Shown here one piece after another: positions 32,080 to 42,789 of a stretch of 64,000 nucleotides of DNA. The number at the start of each line of letters is the position of its first letter. The stretch's first letter is position 1. A program made the position numbers and the translations under genes. The notes under the pieces were generated by a model, which saw nothing but the letters and a program-made list of their open reading frames with translations, was not told the origin of the DNA and made no database searches. Origin of the DNA: Candidula unifasciata (lineage: Eukaryota; Mollusca; Gastropoda; Stylommatophora; Geomitridae); contig CAJHNH020001097.1 in NCBI GenBank assembly GCA_905116865.2, positions 94,501-158,500 on the forward strand, in the 5' to 3' direction.

Positions 32080-32450
32080 GCTAGTGAGCTTTGCATTATG
32101 ATGAACACAAACAACAAGTTAATGTTACCGCTAGAGAGCCTTCATCAGCACATTATCTTAATCAACAAGCCCAAAAATATATACCATACAAGAATACACC
32201 AAATCACTTAGCTGAACATTGTGGAAGCACAAATAGATCTTTATGTTCTGAGGAGAATGGCGCTGCAAGGAGTTGCCAGGGGATCTGGCTGATGCTCAAC
32301 ACTCAAGGAAAAGGTGAGACAGATATACAATCAGAAAGTTACTGGTACCGTCGGAATTGCAAGTCTTTGGTTGCTGCTGAAGATGGGGACGGAGCGCTTA
32401 TAGGAGTGTCCCGAGTGCTATGATGTCAATTCCTTATTCAACATTCAACT
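32080..32450 (+). pseudogene. RNase H LINE C-terminal fragment
   Basis: The + strand frame carries DLMLNT-type text in a disrupted order: 'GSTNRSLCSEENGAARSCQG', then a shifted frame with 'KVTGTVGIASLWLLLKMGTE'. It matches the conserved GTISIGTLRWLLKMGTE tail of 26641-27300. It lies in CDC123 intron 2. Confidence 0.75.
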
Positions 32451-32711
32451 TAGCTGACATATTCTTGACAGAGGTCAAATTGCTGTCTGACCAGTGGAAA
32501 AAATGACACTTTGGCTGCCGGGAATAAATACTAGCCTGAGAATGTCATTGGCCAGGGGTCATCAAAGGTATTAGATAAAACTGTTGAAAGTTAAGACCCA
32601 TGGGTAAATTTGAAAACAAAAATGAAAAAAAAAAAAAAAAATTTAAGTGCATCAGTGTGCATTTTTAAACTTCCAGGTTGCCTACAAATATAATGCTTTT
32701 TTACCCCACAG

Positions 32712-32811
32712 CTCGCAATGTGGTTTATATACCAAGTCAAAAAATCTGGCTATGGATGGTGATGATGATGATGAGGACCTTAGAGATGATGATCTAATGA
32801 AAAAGTATGAG
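32712..32811 (+). CDS. CDC123: CDC123 coding exon 3
   Basis: 100 bp. Acceptor ttaccccacag, donor TATGAG|gtaaag. It completes the Gly codon and reads SQCGLYTKSKNLAMDGDDDD, then EDLRDDDLMKKYE. The acidic run is the expected disordered linker of CDC123 (human SQPDSDDEAEE). Four consecutive GAT codons make a short (gat)n stretch. Confidence 0.9.
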
Positions 32812-32894
32812 GTAAAGTGTCTTTTTCCTCCTAAAATTTCACCATAAATTTGGTTTTCATATCCATATGTAGTGTAATTGTTATAGTGCTCATA

Positions 32895-33045
32895 GGTCGA
32901 TCAAGCCTAAAATTAAATTGGTGTCAGGATTCTTCCTGGGAGGTGAAAGTGACTGGGGTGAAGTTGACCACAATACCCATTTATTGTTCTATACAAGAAT
33001 ATAGACCTAGCATAATTCATCATTCATAAATATGGTGCTGTCACC
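32895..33045 (+). repeat. SINE family A core
   Basis: Blocks are gatcaagcctaaaattaaat, attcttcctgggaggtgaaa, gaagttgaccacaataccca and ttgttctatacaagaatata. The tRNA-like head is missing. It lies in CDC123 intron 3. Confidence 0.65.
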
Positions 33046-33752
33046 ACAGTGTAGGTTTGGCTGCAGTGGATCTGTCTCTCATCTCATTTGTAGTTTGTCA
33101 GACTACTGTTCGCCCCTCTCTTGATGTTGTCCTCCCACTTGTCTCACTCAATACGTTTTGCTCTCTTGCCCTCAGTATTTCCTTCTAGTATTATTTTAAA
33201 CACTTTCAGTCCTAATTGACACATAATGTTTGATTAGCTACTACCCATATGTCCTAAACAGTGCATGATGTGATTCAATTTTTGTATAAACATTTTTTCA
33301 TTATTTAAAAAATCAACATATGTTACTTTATGTTCTACGCTATATGTTTCCTCCATGAGAGTAATTTGTATTGATTTATTCCTTGTGGCTAAGTGTTTAT
33401 CAAGCATCTCCTATGAGATATTATGGAACTGAAAGTTAGGAGAGTGTTGTCTTTTAATGTGACTGAAATATTTATTTTTCTTTCTTTCAGCAACTCTCTT
33501 TTCATTCTCAGTTTCTCCAGATATGTGATACGCCAATGTATGAAATTACTCCTCTGTTTACTAATGCTTGATAAGTTTGTAAATGGTACTTTATTTTACC
33601 ATTTATCACTTGTCTGGTTTGGCACATAAAACAGAATTACTATTCACTAGATCAGTGTGTTTCTCCATCATAAAATAAAGGAAGTATATAACCACTTTCA
33701 CCATGTGGGTTTTCGGTCTCCATTTTGAAGAACCACGAAGAGACCACGCGCG
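33046..33752. other. CDC123 intron 3, mostly unassigned
   Basis: A pyrimidine-rich stretch at 33060-33420 reads like the reverse strand of LINE sequence (gacctactactgttcgcccc...), similar in tone to 55640-56200, but no frame could be fixed. No exon. Confidence 0.35.
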
Positions 33753-34015
33753 CCCCCCCCCCCCCCCCCCCCCCGGCCAACATAGCAAACACTAATTAAG
33801 GGTGATTCCTTTAAAGTCAGATTGTATCTGCCTGAGAGGCAAGGAAGCAACAGTCTGCATACAAAAAAACCAGATTGTAAATTGGTTGTGTACGAAAAGT
33901 AAATTGGATCTGTACAAAAAAACCAAGTTCTGGATCAAAACCAAAGTCCACAAGTGGATGAACAGCCATAGATTTCTGCCAGATTTTACAGCTGGTAAAC
34001 ACTAAGAAGAAGAAG
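33753..34015 (+). repeat. Family B copy starting at a poly(C) run
   Basis: A C run at 33753-33774 (22 bases) is followed by family B blocks: gtcagattgtatctgcctga, gaggcaaggaagcaacagtc, tgcatacaaaaaaaccagat, aagtccacaagtggatgaac and an end at aacactaagaagaagaagaa. Confidence 0.75.
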
Positions 34016-34039
34016 AATATAACCACTCCTGTGAAAAAG

Positions 34040-34320
34040 AGTGTTGGTTGTCCTTGGTGAAGTAGTTAAGCTCTCTGCCTCACACTCAGAAGGTCATGGA
34101 TTCAGTATAATAGATCTCCATTTTTCTGTTCATGTGTGCATGCATGTGTTTCACAGATGCTTAGAGGTTGTCACTGTACCTTTGGAGTTTGTGGTGTATG
34201 CGGCGTTGACATGCAGTCAGAATGCAGCTTGCATCACTGGTAATGGAACAACTTGCTGATGATGACAGACGGAGTAAAACAGAGTCCAGAGTGCCATGAT
34301 GTTGATTCTTAACTCAGCTC
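34040..34320 (+). repeat. tRNA-headed repeat and short LINE-like tail
   Basis: The head ttggtgaagtagttaagctc, ctgcctcacactcagaaggt and catggattca resembles 49080-49240 (gtgaagaaattaagctgttt, tcatactttgaaggtcatgg). The end cagagtgccatgatgttgat is like the 3' terminus of the RNase H LINE. Confidence 0.5.
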
Positions 34321-34420
34321 AACAACTTGATTTTTCATATTCACATAGCATTTTAAATGTAGAAATAATGAAGTAATATGCGTCTTTGAATTACTCTTTG
34401 ATATATTTTTATTTCCTTAG

Positions 34421-34459
34421 AATGATTGGCAAGTGCCAAGTAATACAGAAATTGCAAAG
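34421..34459 (+). CDS. CDC123: CDC123 coding exon 4
   Basis: 39 bp microexon-sized piece with phase 0 at both ends. Acceptor tttatttccttag, donor GCAAAG|gtgtgt. It encodes NDWQVPSNTEIAK, part of the linker before the ATP-grasp core. It matches the position of human EEIQWSDDENTATLTA in general character only. Support comes from splice signals and phase more than from sequence identity. Confidence 0.75.
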
Positions 34460-35429
34460 GTGTGTTTTTAGTCTTTTTTTATATATATGATGTGTAAATT
34501 TATTTTTGTGAATTATTGCAGAAACATTTAATTTTCTTTCAGTAGATGTTGCAAGTTTAGGTTTTTGAACATTTAAATATTATAGAGCTTTTGTATTGTT
34601 CACTCACTGATAGAGATGTCTTGATTGCTTCAGTTTTAATGTGTCATCTTTCAAGACTTTTCCCAGACTGGTTACATGTTATTAAACATTAAACTGAATC
34701 CTTGAAAGTAGTGTTCATTTCCTTGTTCTTTTCAAGGTCATCTTCTTTGTACACCATGCATACCCATAAATGTTAGGATTTTCTCCTAAGCATGTTTCTT
34801 AGTGTGTTTGTGTTGACCACCTGTACACCTGTTCTGTAGTAGGTGGTGATCTCGTGACTGTGACATCTTGCATGACTTCACGTTACACTGCTCCCACTGG
34901 TATATCTGGATTGAAAATATGTTGACGTGAAAGATAATAGACGTAATATTTTTTTTTCATCCAACTTATTGTGAACCTTTGGAGAAATGATGGGGAAAAA
35001 TAATCAGGTCAGTAAATAAAAGACCTTTTTGAAAGGCATGAAGTGCTAAACCCTTGTTTTCTATAGACCATTGAGAGGATAGGAAATGTTAGCAACATGC
35101 AGGTTACCTTTACTTCCCATAAAATTTCCTCATAACCAATTTTAGTCTAAGTGCAGCCCAGGCTAAATTTCAGCTGTTGTATTATATATGCTGTGCTGAA
35201 TCAAGTCCTGGTTACATTCTGGTTTACTTCCCTCCAGATAGGAAATTTTACTGCCAGTCTTGCACACCTTGTGGGTTTCTGAGCTTGGAAAGTGAGTGGA
35301 GATACTTCTGTAAAGGATCAGATGAAAAGGCTGCATCACCCTCATTTTTGTAGATGCAGATGCTGTTTGGGGTTCAGATGGCCTGTCTGATTGATCAGAC
35401 TTGAATCCTCTTGTTGATGGGTCTCAGGG
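34460..35429. other. CDC123 intron 4, no repeat family assigned
   Basis: AT-rich. No exon. A short core-like block at about 35050-35165 (agaccattgagaggatagga, gcaacatgcaggttaccttt, acttcccataaaa) resembles a decayed reverse copy of family A. Confidence 0.35.
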
Positions 35430-35620
35430 AGCCATTTAGTGGGGATGGGGGGTGGGATAATAGACCCACTGTTCTTTAAAGAATTATGTTGTAAAAGGTG
35501 GCGAATTAAAAATTTGTTGAAATCAGGTATGTTACACCAAAAGGTTAAGATATCACAGCTTTACTGTACACCAGTTCACAAAATATCAACCACCATTTTA
35601 AAGGCAAACGGAGAAGAAGA
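35430..35620 (+). repeat. Family B partial copy
   Basis: It has taatagacccactgttcttt, aattatgttgtaaaaggtgg, a shortened middle, and the end aaacggagaagaagaag. The gcctgagaggc block is missing. Confidence 0.5.
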
Positions 35621-35734
35621 AGTAAGATGAGATTCAGAGTTGATATACAGTCTTTCTTTCATGGAAGTCCTCAACCAGTCAGTCAGTCAGCAAACCAGTT
35701 CATTTTAATTGAAACCTTTTTGTGCAAAAACAGC

Positions 35735-36045
35735 ATCTCTTAAGTACAATTATTTAAAATGATTGAGTTAAGAGCAGATGACACAGTACTCAGGACATTC
35801 CCATTAGCATTCTATCCCCCTCTTCAGCTGCCAGTACACCAATTCCCATGGTATCAGTAACAGTTTGATTGTATGTCTATCCTCAGATCTCTGGTTGCTC
35901 CCCCCTGCACTGTTCTTTCCAGCATGTAGATGTAGTCATTTTTCTTCAAAGCACTCCTGTGCCCAAAAGGCCTTAACTATATCTACTTTCTCAGACATCA
36001 GTTACAGCACCAGCTAGTGCAGATCCAGCCAATCTGTAGTTAGTT
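35735..36045 (-). mobile_element. RNase H LINE 3' fragment, minus orientation
   Basis: The reverse complement holds the C-terminal tail 'TDTMGIGVLAAEEGDRML' and its upstream 'EERSALKKNDYIYMLERTVQ' region, followed upstream by 'ADPASTGAGAVTDV'. It is the same layout as 57720-58063. Confidence 0.7.
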
Positions 36046-36224
36046 CATTTAATTATTACACTGACAAGTTGATATATTTTACTTTTTATCATTATGAGTG
36101 TTCAGACCTCATAGAATTGCTTGCTTTGTCTAAGATTAATGTTGTCAAAGAAAACTTGACATTTAAAATGACCAGGTGCTTTTCCTAATAATAGTAGGTG
36201 ATATTGTGCCCCTCTTTTCTCCAG

Positions 36225-36320
36225 GCACCTGATTTTGGTGAATTAGATGAAACTGTGAAGACAGCAATCACATCTTTAGGAGGCAAGGTTTTCCCAAAGT
36301 TAAACTGGAGTTCACCAAAG
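36225..36320 (+). CDS. CDC123: CDC123 coding exon 5
   Basis: 96 bp, phase 0 at both ends. Acceptor cttttctccag, donor CCAAAG|gttgtg. It encodes APDFGELDETVKTAITSLGG, then KVFPKLNWSSPK, the most conserved D123 block (human ...INSLGGSVFPKLNWSAPR). This block opens the ATP-grasp core. Confidence 0.96.
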
Positions 36321-36429
36321 GTTGTGGTTTAAAAAAAAAATGTGTCCTATCATTGTTTTAAGCAGTAATATTTTAGCGCACATATGAAAAAAAAATGTAA
36401 TTACTACATCCTGTGCCATAATCTAGTGT

Positions 36430-36980
36430 GAGAATGGAGGTGGAGGCAGTCACTGCTGGATTGAGAATCAGCTGTACACATATGTTGTAATTGTAACTGA
36501 CTCACAGAATATGTTGAGGAAGGCGGAGACAGGCATGATCCGTGCAGAGTGGCAAGCATAGCTTCAGAAGTACCGGGTAGTTAGTGTCCTTAGAATATTT
36601 TCTCTAGGTCATGCTGGTGTTTTGGGAAATGAGCAGGCAGTTCTTGGTGATGAATTGATGTATGACATGCTAGATGTTGTTAGGGTCCTTTGGGAGCAAG
36701 AACAATGGGGTGGCACAAATAGATCATTACAGTCTGAGGAGAATGACGTTGCAGGCAGTTACCAGGGGATCTGCCACTGCTCAACACTCAAGGAAAATGT
36801 GAGATGTATGTACAGTCCGACAGTTACTCATACCATCGGAACTAGAACTCTTCGCTTGCTGCTGAAGATGGGGATGGAGCGCTTATGGGAGTGCCCTGTG
36901 TGCTGTGATGTCGGTTCAACATTCCTGTGCCATGATGATAAGTTGTTGATCATGGTTTGCTCTCTCACACTGTCTTGAAT
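36430..36980 (+). pseudogene. RNase H LINE fragment in CDC123 intron 5
   Basis: It begins in the catalytic-Glu region (MEVEAVTAG, then 'YTYVVIVTDSQNMLRKAETG'), passes the His/Asp region (SLGHAGVLGNEQAVLGDELM), and ends with 'TIGTRTLRLLLKMGMERLWE', then CPVCCDVGS. Several frameshifts. It is one of the more complete RNase H copies. Confidence 0.8.
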
Positions 36981-37309
36981 CAAATCTCTGTTTTATAATG
37001 TGCTACCAATGTACAGTGCTGGTTTCCTCCTCCTTCTCATGGTTTGTCTACAGAAGGGCTATTCAACTGGCAGCCTGTGTCTAATCTGCCAATTACTGGC
37101 AGTTGTAATAATGATCTTTCTGTGGTGGGGGTCAGGCCTCATGCCCATGGCTATCCCCATTTTCAGCATTTAGGCCCCTGGATACCTTAGTTAAATAGCT
37201 GGGTCTATAGTTTGATCCCATGAGCATCTATATAAGGTGACAAACCTCAAAAGACAGGAGGTTGGGGTTAGGAGAAAGGTTATGAAATTTTTGTAATAGC
37301 ATATTTTAT

Positions 37310-37570
37310 ATAGTTAGCTTCCCCGTGTGGGTTCCTGAACCCCATTGTGGGAAAACAAGAATAGACCCACTGCCTACCCAAAAGCATGTCATAGGAGTCG
37401 ACTAATTTAGGGCTTCCTTTGAAGTCAGAGTGCATCTGCCTGAGAGGCAAGGAACCAACAGTCTGCTTTCAAATAAGTCAGATCTGTAAAACGGATGTGC
37501 ACACTACACTCAGGTTCAGAACAAGACTAAAGCCCAAAGATAGATAAACAACCAGAACTTTCTGATTAGC
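37310..37570 (+). repeat. Family B copy
   Basis: Clear blocks: gtgtgggttcctgaacccca, caagaatagacccactgcct, aagcatgtcataggagtcga, atctgcctgagaggcaagga, accaacagtctgctttcaaa and tagataaacaaccagaactt. The poly(G) stretch found in other copies is short here. Confidence 0.8.
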
Positions 37571-37667
37571 AGAGCAGTCAGCTAGATTCCATGATTAGTG
37601 AGCCTGCCAAATAGTAGAATTAGCTCAGAAATATTTGCCACTACATGAATGAGTGAAGCACTTATGT

Positions 37668-37930
37668 GGGAGCCACCGTAGTGCAGTGGCTGGATGCTTG
37701 CGACTCAGACATCTTGTGTTCGAATCCACACAAGGTAGATTAAACAAATTGAACTCTGCTCCAAGGTTGACCCATCCTAAAATGAGTACCAGAAGATGTC
37801 CTGGAAAGAAAAGGCAGCCACTGCTGTGTTGACCACGTCATTCATTGTGTGCTGATTTGTCTGTAAAAATATGAGGCTGGCATCATGTGCTCCATACAGC
37901 ACTGGAATGAAGAGGGTCCTTACGTGTGAC
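37668..37930 (+). repeat. SINE family A, near full length
   Basis: tRNA-like head: gggagccaccgtagtgcagt, ggctggatgcttgcgac (A-box region) and tgtgttcgaatccacac (B-box). Core: gttgacccatcctaaaatga, gtcctggaaagaaaaggcag, gttgaccacgtcattca, tgtgctgatttgtctgtaaa. The tail ends gagggtccttacg. Confidence 0.8.
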
Positions 37931-38084
37931 TGCAGATGAAAAGACTAGTTAAGCAAATGTCTCAGTCTAAAACTACTTTACCAACACAAACACCGAAACA
38001 TTGGCTTATGGGAGTTTTGTATTTCAGCTACAGTGCAGACCTTATATGGAGAACTCATCGGGACCCAGTCTTACCAGAATTTCC

Positions 38085-38130
38085 TCTTCTTCTTCTTAAA
38101 GTCCATTCAGTGCGGCGGTAGTCATGTCTA
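38085..38130 (-). repeat. Family B 3' end, minus orientation
   Basis: cttcttcttcttaaagtcca then ttcagtgcggcggtagtcat is the reverse complement of the AAG-tailed end of family B, as at 22437 and 28750. Only about 45 bases are retained. Confidence 0.55.
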
Positions 38131-38354
38131 TCCACAGTCTTCTTTCAATCAACTCTGACACAGATGATCCCCCAAGCCATGATATCAATCTGTCCAGCAT
38201 CTTTTCTCTTATCGGGATAATAATTCAAGCAAAAACAATTGAAAAGGATAAACATATTGTTCTTTACAACAGAAATTTACCACCTCAGATATAATCTCAA
38301 GTGGTGTGCACTGTATAAGGATTCATTGTTTTGTTTGCTTTTATGTTGATATAT

Positions 38355-38610
38355 TTCTATAGGGGAGTCGCCGTGGTGGAGCGGATTGGTGCTTGCCTGA
38401 GGATTGGAAGGTCGTGGGTTTGCTTCCTGATGGAGCCAGATTTTTTTCAAAAATGACCTTGGCTCCCAAGTAAAGGTGCCCGGCGTGATGCTGACCACAT
38501 CACCCATCTTGTGCTGATTGGTCTATACAATATAGGTCTAGCCCTAAATGCCCTATACAGCTAAAGGCTTGGAAAGGGGTCCTTTACTTACTTTTTTAAA
38601 AATATATCTC
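38355..38610 (+). repeat. SINE family A, near full length
   Basis: Head ggggagtcgccgtggtggag...gcttgcctgaggattggaag with B-box-like gtcgtgggtttgcttcc. The core carries ttggctcccaagtaaaggtg, gtgatgctgaccacatcacc and gtgctgattggtctatacaa. Tail aaaggggtcctttacttact. It lies 107 bases before CDC123 exon 6. Confidence 0.85.
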
Positions 38611-38715
38611 AAGTTTAGATGCAGTGAAAATAGCCATGGAATAAATTTTGCAATACCTTGCTTGTTCCATCTTTATTAATGTTATGTTTTGTTTATGTGT
38701 GTGATTCTTTTCCAG

Positions 38716-38822
38716 GATGCCAACTGGATATCATTTAACAGAACCTTGATGTGCTCCTGTCCCAGTGAAGTTTATTTGTTACTGAAAAGTTCAGAGTTCA
38801 TTGCTCATGATTTAGATCAGCC
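38716..38822 (+). CDS. CDC123: CDC123 coding exon 6
   Basis: 107 bp. Acceptor ttcttttccag, donor CAGCC|gtaaga. It encodes DANWISFNRTLMCSCPSEVY, then LLLKSSEFIAHDLDQ, aligning with human DAYWIAMNSSLKC...LLFKSSDF. The position held by Lys in human SLKC is Met here (TLMC). The KSSEF motif is intact. Confidence 0.94.
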
Positions 38823-39169
38823 GTAAGATAATCAGCTTAAAAAAAATATTTGCATTTTACATGTTTTTTTAAGTTTGTGTGTGTGAGTCTGTGTGTGTGT
38901 TAGTTTATGTGTTGTCCTTCTGTGCTAAGGTATTTTAGTATTAATTTGCTTTAAACTACAAGCACTAGAAGAACTGACTACTAACACATGAGCTACACAT
39001 TAAAAGATCTGATGCGAATTCAAGAGTTCTTCCTAGGAGAAGATGGATTGATCACATTAAAGAGCTTCTAAACTGACATGGAATGACATTAGCCATTGCT
39101 ATCCAGCATGCAGTGGATCACAGACTGTTCCTACCTACGATGCTTAATGACAAATGTGAAAATTTATGA

Positions 39170-39290
39170 TAGTGATGACTACAGTGCAGCTGTTAGTCCT
39201 CAGGCTCAAAGACCCCTCTGCCTAGACCACAAAAGTTGATAATAAAGGCAGTATTTGGCAGTTTGGCAGAAGACTACAAGCACTTGTGGA
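39170..39290 (+). repeat. Family F 3' part
   Basis: agtcctcaggctcaaagacc, cctctgcctagaccacaaaa and ttgataataaaggcagtatt match the right half of the family F copy at 15380-15640. Confidence 0.5.
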
Positions 39291-39339
39291 TTTTTAAAAA
39301 AAAATTGACCTGGCAGTTGACTTCAACCATAAAAGGTTC

Positions 39340-39460
39340 AAGAAATTGTTATGGGATGTAGCAGACATGTTATTCACCTCACATTTCATCAAGTGCTGAT
39401 TGATCTATAAAAGTAATGGGCTACCATCATATGGCTAAATGGGTATATTTGAGATTTTGT
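39340..39460 (+). repeat. SINE family A core fragment
   Basis: Blocks are ttgttatgggatgtagcaga, a degraded gttattcacctcac, and gtgctgattgatctataaaa. The head and the ggtaccagg block are degraded. Confidence 0.55.
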
Positions 39461-39989
39461 CTTATCTTTTTTGTTGTTATTATAAAAACTGGATTGTCTT
39501 TGAGAGTCGAGTTCAATGTTTAAAATGCACTTATATGATGATTTGAACTGATAACCACTGGGCCAGCAGGCATTTATACTAGTCACTCTGCCACCAAGGT
39601 TGCTGTCCTTTACTTAGGGCTGTTATGTCCAGAGTTTCTTTAGTACCTAATGTTCTCTTTTGTGATGGCCATCCCTTGTTTTTCTAGGAATATTACCTAC
39701 ACTTTCTTTTCTTTCTAAAACACTGGCTTGTAGTAAAGGCAAGGTATTTAATTTTATTGAGTTACATTTGTCATCAATGTTCTGATATATATGTTGTTAG
39801 TTTTTGCTGTTGCCTTAAACCCCAATATTCTAGGAAGTTTTCTGTGATTTTTAAGTTCAAAACCTTCAGTTTCATCTAAAGAGATTGTAAAAAGAAATTC
39901 ATGATTGTGTGTTGTCATAGAAAAGATTGATGTACTCAGAATGTTTTATTTGTTATCACATATATGGTCTCTCTATGTATTTTTTTCAG

Positions 39990-40129
39990 TTTCGTACACT
40001 GTGATGACTATGACAGCAGTAGTGCCGCTGACAGGAACTCTATGTCATATTGTCTGGTGTTGAGGCAATGGCAGTCTATAGATCCTTCATGTGAATTCAG
40101 ATGTTTTGTGAATAAGAACAGATTAATAG
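39990..40129 (+). CDS. CDC123: CDC123 coding exon 7
   Basis: 140 bp. Acceptor tttttttcag, donor AATAG|gtgggt. It encodes FVHCDDYDSSSAADRNSMSY, then CLVLRQWQSIDPSCEFRCFV and NKNRLI. It matches human PFIHCTDD...YELVLRKWCELIPGAEFRCFVKENKLIG and includes the EFRCFV strand that contributes to the nucleotide-binding cleft in this family. Confidence 0.96.
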
Positions 40130-40379
40130 GTGGGTAATGTCAGAGCAAAAGTGTCTACAGGGTATAAATATATATGAATGAATCAAAAATTGACACTGAA
40201 CTCGGTAGATTTCTACAAATTCTTCATCCCTTTCAGTAGCATTTGAAAAGTTGACATGCTAATGGTACCAGTTGCAACCTGATTAAAAGTCCACCTATGT
40301 TCGCCCCTTTAGTGTTGAAATCCTCCTTCCCCATCCCTTTTTTTTTCCTTTTCTGTTTTTCTAGACAGCAGTGTTGTAG

Positions 40380-40500
40380 TCTGCTGTAGTGAGCCATTGA
40401 AATCATATCCCATGGTGAGTGTGACTAGCTAGCAAGACCAGTTCATGTTAAGAAGAATCTCCTACAATAAATCCCTGAGATTTTAGGCCCATTGTTGCCA
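40380..40500 (+). repeat. Repeat D copy
   Basis: agtgagccattgaaatcata, cccatggtgagtgtgactag and aagaccagttcatgttaaga match 22310-22400 and, reversed, about 58985-59130. The nature of the element is unknown. Confidence 0.5.
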
Positions 40501-40829
40501 CCTCATTTATTTCACATGTTTCTTCTCAGATATTCAACTCTGAATGTGCCTGCAATCCTTTTCTCTTTTATCCATTTTACCTTCCTAATTTCTCCCTCCA
40601 TGCAGTATGGTCCCTGGCACTCTGTTCCCCATGATACCACCGCAGTACCTGCAACCTTCATGTCCCACTGGGATATGGATATATCTTGAAACTGTAGTAG
40701 AGGCCAACTTCGATATCCTTTACCCATCTATATTCACCATAGAGGATGTCCTTAGGGTCTCTATCATTCTATGTCCTCTGAATGTGTCCAAGCCACCTGA
40801 GCCTTCGAAGTTTGAGCATTTAAAAAAAA

Positions 40830-41120
40830 ACTGTTGTGGCACCTGCCATTTTCAGTACTTCAATGTTTATAATCTTGTCACATCATGCCTAGCATTCTTC
40901 ATGCACATCTGCCGTTTCTGCTGCAAAGTTGATCAAGTTTCACTACTATTCGGAAGAGTGCTGAGAAGACATGCTTGATAAACAAGGATTTTTTGTATAT
41001 CAGCATCTGTCGCTTAGAGGTTTTGAAAGTGTTTATTAGCCAGTCTTCCTTGATGTTCAGATCTTTTAAAATGTCAGTTTTTGTTTTTACCCTATCCCAG
41101 ATATTCTGAGAACAAATGGT
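40830..41120 (-). mobile_element. LINE RT C-terminal fragment, minus orientation
   Basis: The reverse strand holds a region similar to 48385-48726, including tattagccagtcttccttga, tgttcagatcttttaaaatg and cccagatattctgagaa. These encode the 'RISW..RR.NTDILKDLNIKEDWLIN' stretch of an RTE-like protein, in broken frames. Confidence 0.65.
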
Positions 41121-41146
41121 TCAGCTAGGAGTCAGCAGCTGGGTCT

Positions 41147-41183
<37 letters not shown>

Positions 41184-41290
41184 TCTGGCACAGTCAGTAT
41201 GGGAACTCTTGGTTGGCTGCTGGGGAAGGGGGAGGGAGCATGGGAATTTCTTAGTGGAGCAGTGTAAATTCTTTTGATTCATTCAATAAT
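41147..41290 (+). mobile_element. Poly(G)33 followed by RNase H LINE tail
   Basis: G run 41147-41179, then catctggcacagtcagtatg, ggaactcttggttggctgct, translating as SGTVSMGTLGWLLGKGEGAW, the conserved C-terminal signature of the RNase H LINE family. The copy is truncated at the G run. Confidence 0.7.
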
Positions 41291-41379
41291 GAAAAATCAA
41301 GTGTGTTATATACTTACAAAACACAAGAGAGGATAACTTTCACAGTACTTATAGAATAACAAATACAGTAAAGGACTCT

Positions 41380-41500
41380 TCCACGCCTTCAGGCATATCG
41401 GGCATAAAAAGCTAGATGTATATTTTATAGACAATGGGCACTCAGTGGGTGATGTGGTCAACATCTCACAGCAGTCTTATATACATACACCTTGTTTTAG
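41380..41500 (-). repeat. SINE family A tail half, minus orientation
   Basis: The + strand reads aaggactcttccacgccttc, aggcatatcgggcataaaaa, then cactcagtgggtgatgtggt. This is the reverse complement of the family A right half. It lies 52 bases upstream of CDC123 exon 8. Confidence 0.7.
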
Positions 41501-41551
41501 ACATTTTGTCAGGTATGCATATAAATTAAGGCTTATACATGTTCTTTTCAG

Positions 41552-41674
41552 GCATTTGTCAAAGAAATAGTACCAAACTGTACCCTCATATTGTTGAAGA
41601 AAAGGTAGCAATTCTCAAAGACATTGTCACATTCTTTGAAAAGGAGATTTCGAGCAAATTTCCTGACCCAGATT
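41552..41674 (+). CDS. CDC123: CDC123 coding exon 8
   Basis: 123 bp. Acceptor gttcttttcag, donor GATT|gtaagt. It encodes GICQRNSTKLYPHIVEEKVA, then ILKDIVTFFEKEISSKFPDP and D. It corresponds to human GISQRDYTQYYDHI...FF...KF. The usual Asp of QRD is Asn here. The helix that follows is intact. Confidence 0.95.
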
Positions 41675-41879
41675 GTAAGTATATCAAACATAGTTAATAT
41701 AGTTCATGTTATTTAGCGTGTTGCAGTTCCAGTTTCATGGTGAATAGGTTACCACATAGTTTCTGGGCCAATAAAAACCACACAATGTCCATCACCGTTG
41801 GGTGTGAAAAATTGTCAACGGAATTCAGTCTCAGCAAGGCCAATAGCCTGCACGCATTAAATGCAGAAGGCAGGCACCA

Positions 41880-42460
41880 GAAGTGCCAGTCCACTACAAG
41901 AATGGCAGTTCAGTGGAACTAGCAGTTACAAACAAATCCTGTTTCTGAATCTGCAGTTCACAACACAGACCACATTAGGCGCAGTCAAAAAGCATTCCAC
42001 ATTAAATCCACAGCTCGCAGTGTCGCACCCTGCACTTAGCCTGCTAGCTGAGCAATGGAACTATATACTTTCAGTCCAGATATGGGAATTGCAGTTCATT
42101 GTCAATGGAAGCATTTACAAAAAAATCCTGTTTCTGAATCTGCAGTTCACAACACAGACCACATTGGGCACAGTCAAAAAAGCATCCCAAATTAAATCAG
42201 CAGCTCGCAGTGTCTTACCCTGCACTCAGCCTGCTAGCTGAGCGATAGAACTATATACTTTCAGTTCAGATATGGGAATAGCATTTCATTGTTAATGGAA
42301 ATAGCAGTTACAACTCCTGTTTCTGAAGCTGCAGATCATAACACATACCACATTGGGCACAGTCAAAAAGCATCCCAAATTAAATCCACAGCTTGCAGTA
42401 TCACACTCAGCCTGCTAGCTGAGCTATGGAACTATATACTTTCACACATATGGGGAAAAT
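41880..42460 (+). repeat. 189-bp tandem repeat, about three units
   Basis: The anchor gtttctgaa(t/g)ctgcag recurs at 41941, 42130 and 42319, an exact 189-bp spacing. Units share cacaacacagaccacattgg, gcacagtcaaaaagcatccc, cagcctgctagctgagc and actatatactttca. Because 189 is a multiple of 3, it yields artefactual repeating ORFs. A single diverged unit occurs at 52190-52500. Confidence 0.9.
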
Positions 42461-42789
42461 ACAACAGCTAACTGTAGCTAGAAGCAAGTAACTTGCAAGA
42501 CTAGAACAGTCGGGCTTGCCTGAGAACCATACTGGACCAGAAGCCTTGGTGGCTCATGTCAGTAGTGACCATTTTTTTGTTTTTGTTTTGTTTGTTTGTT
42601 GTTGAAACAGATAGTTCAGATTATAATGAGACATCTCATCTGGAATGTATACACATTCACAGTGCAGGTGGGTAGCTCTTTAAATAAAATAATTCAATCA
42701 AGACATCAGGAATAGATAATTGGACAAACAACAGTAATTTCAGGGAACTCCTTTGCAGTAAAATTGTAATCATACATGGATCCCTCTGT

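Noticed and set aside
41861..42241. 126-codon repetitive ORF
   Set aside because: It arises from the 189-bp tandem repeat inside CDC123 intron 8, because the period is divisible by three.
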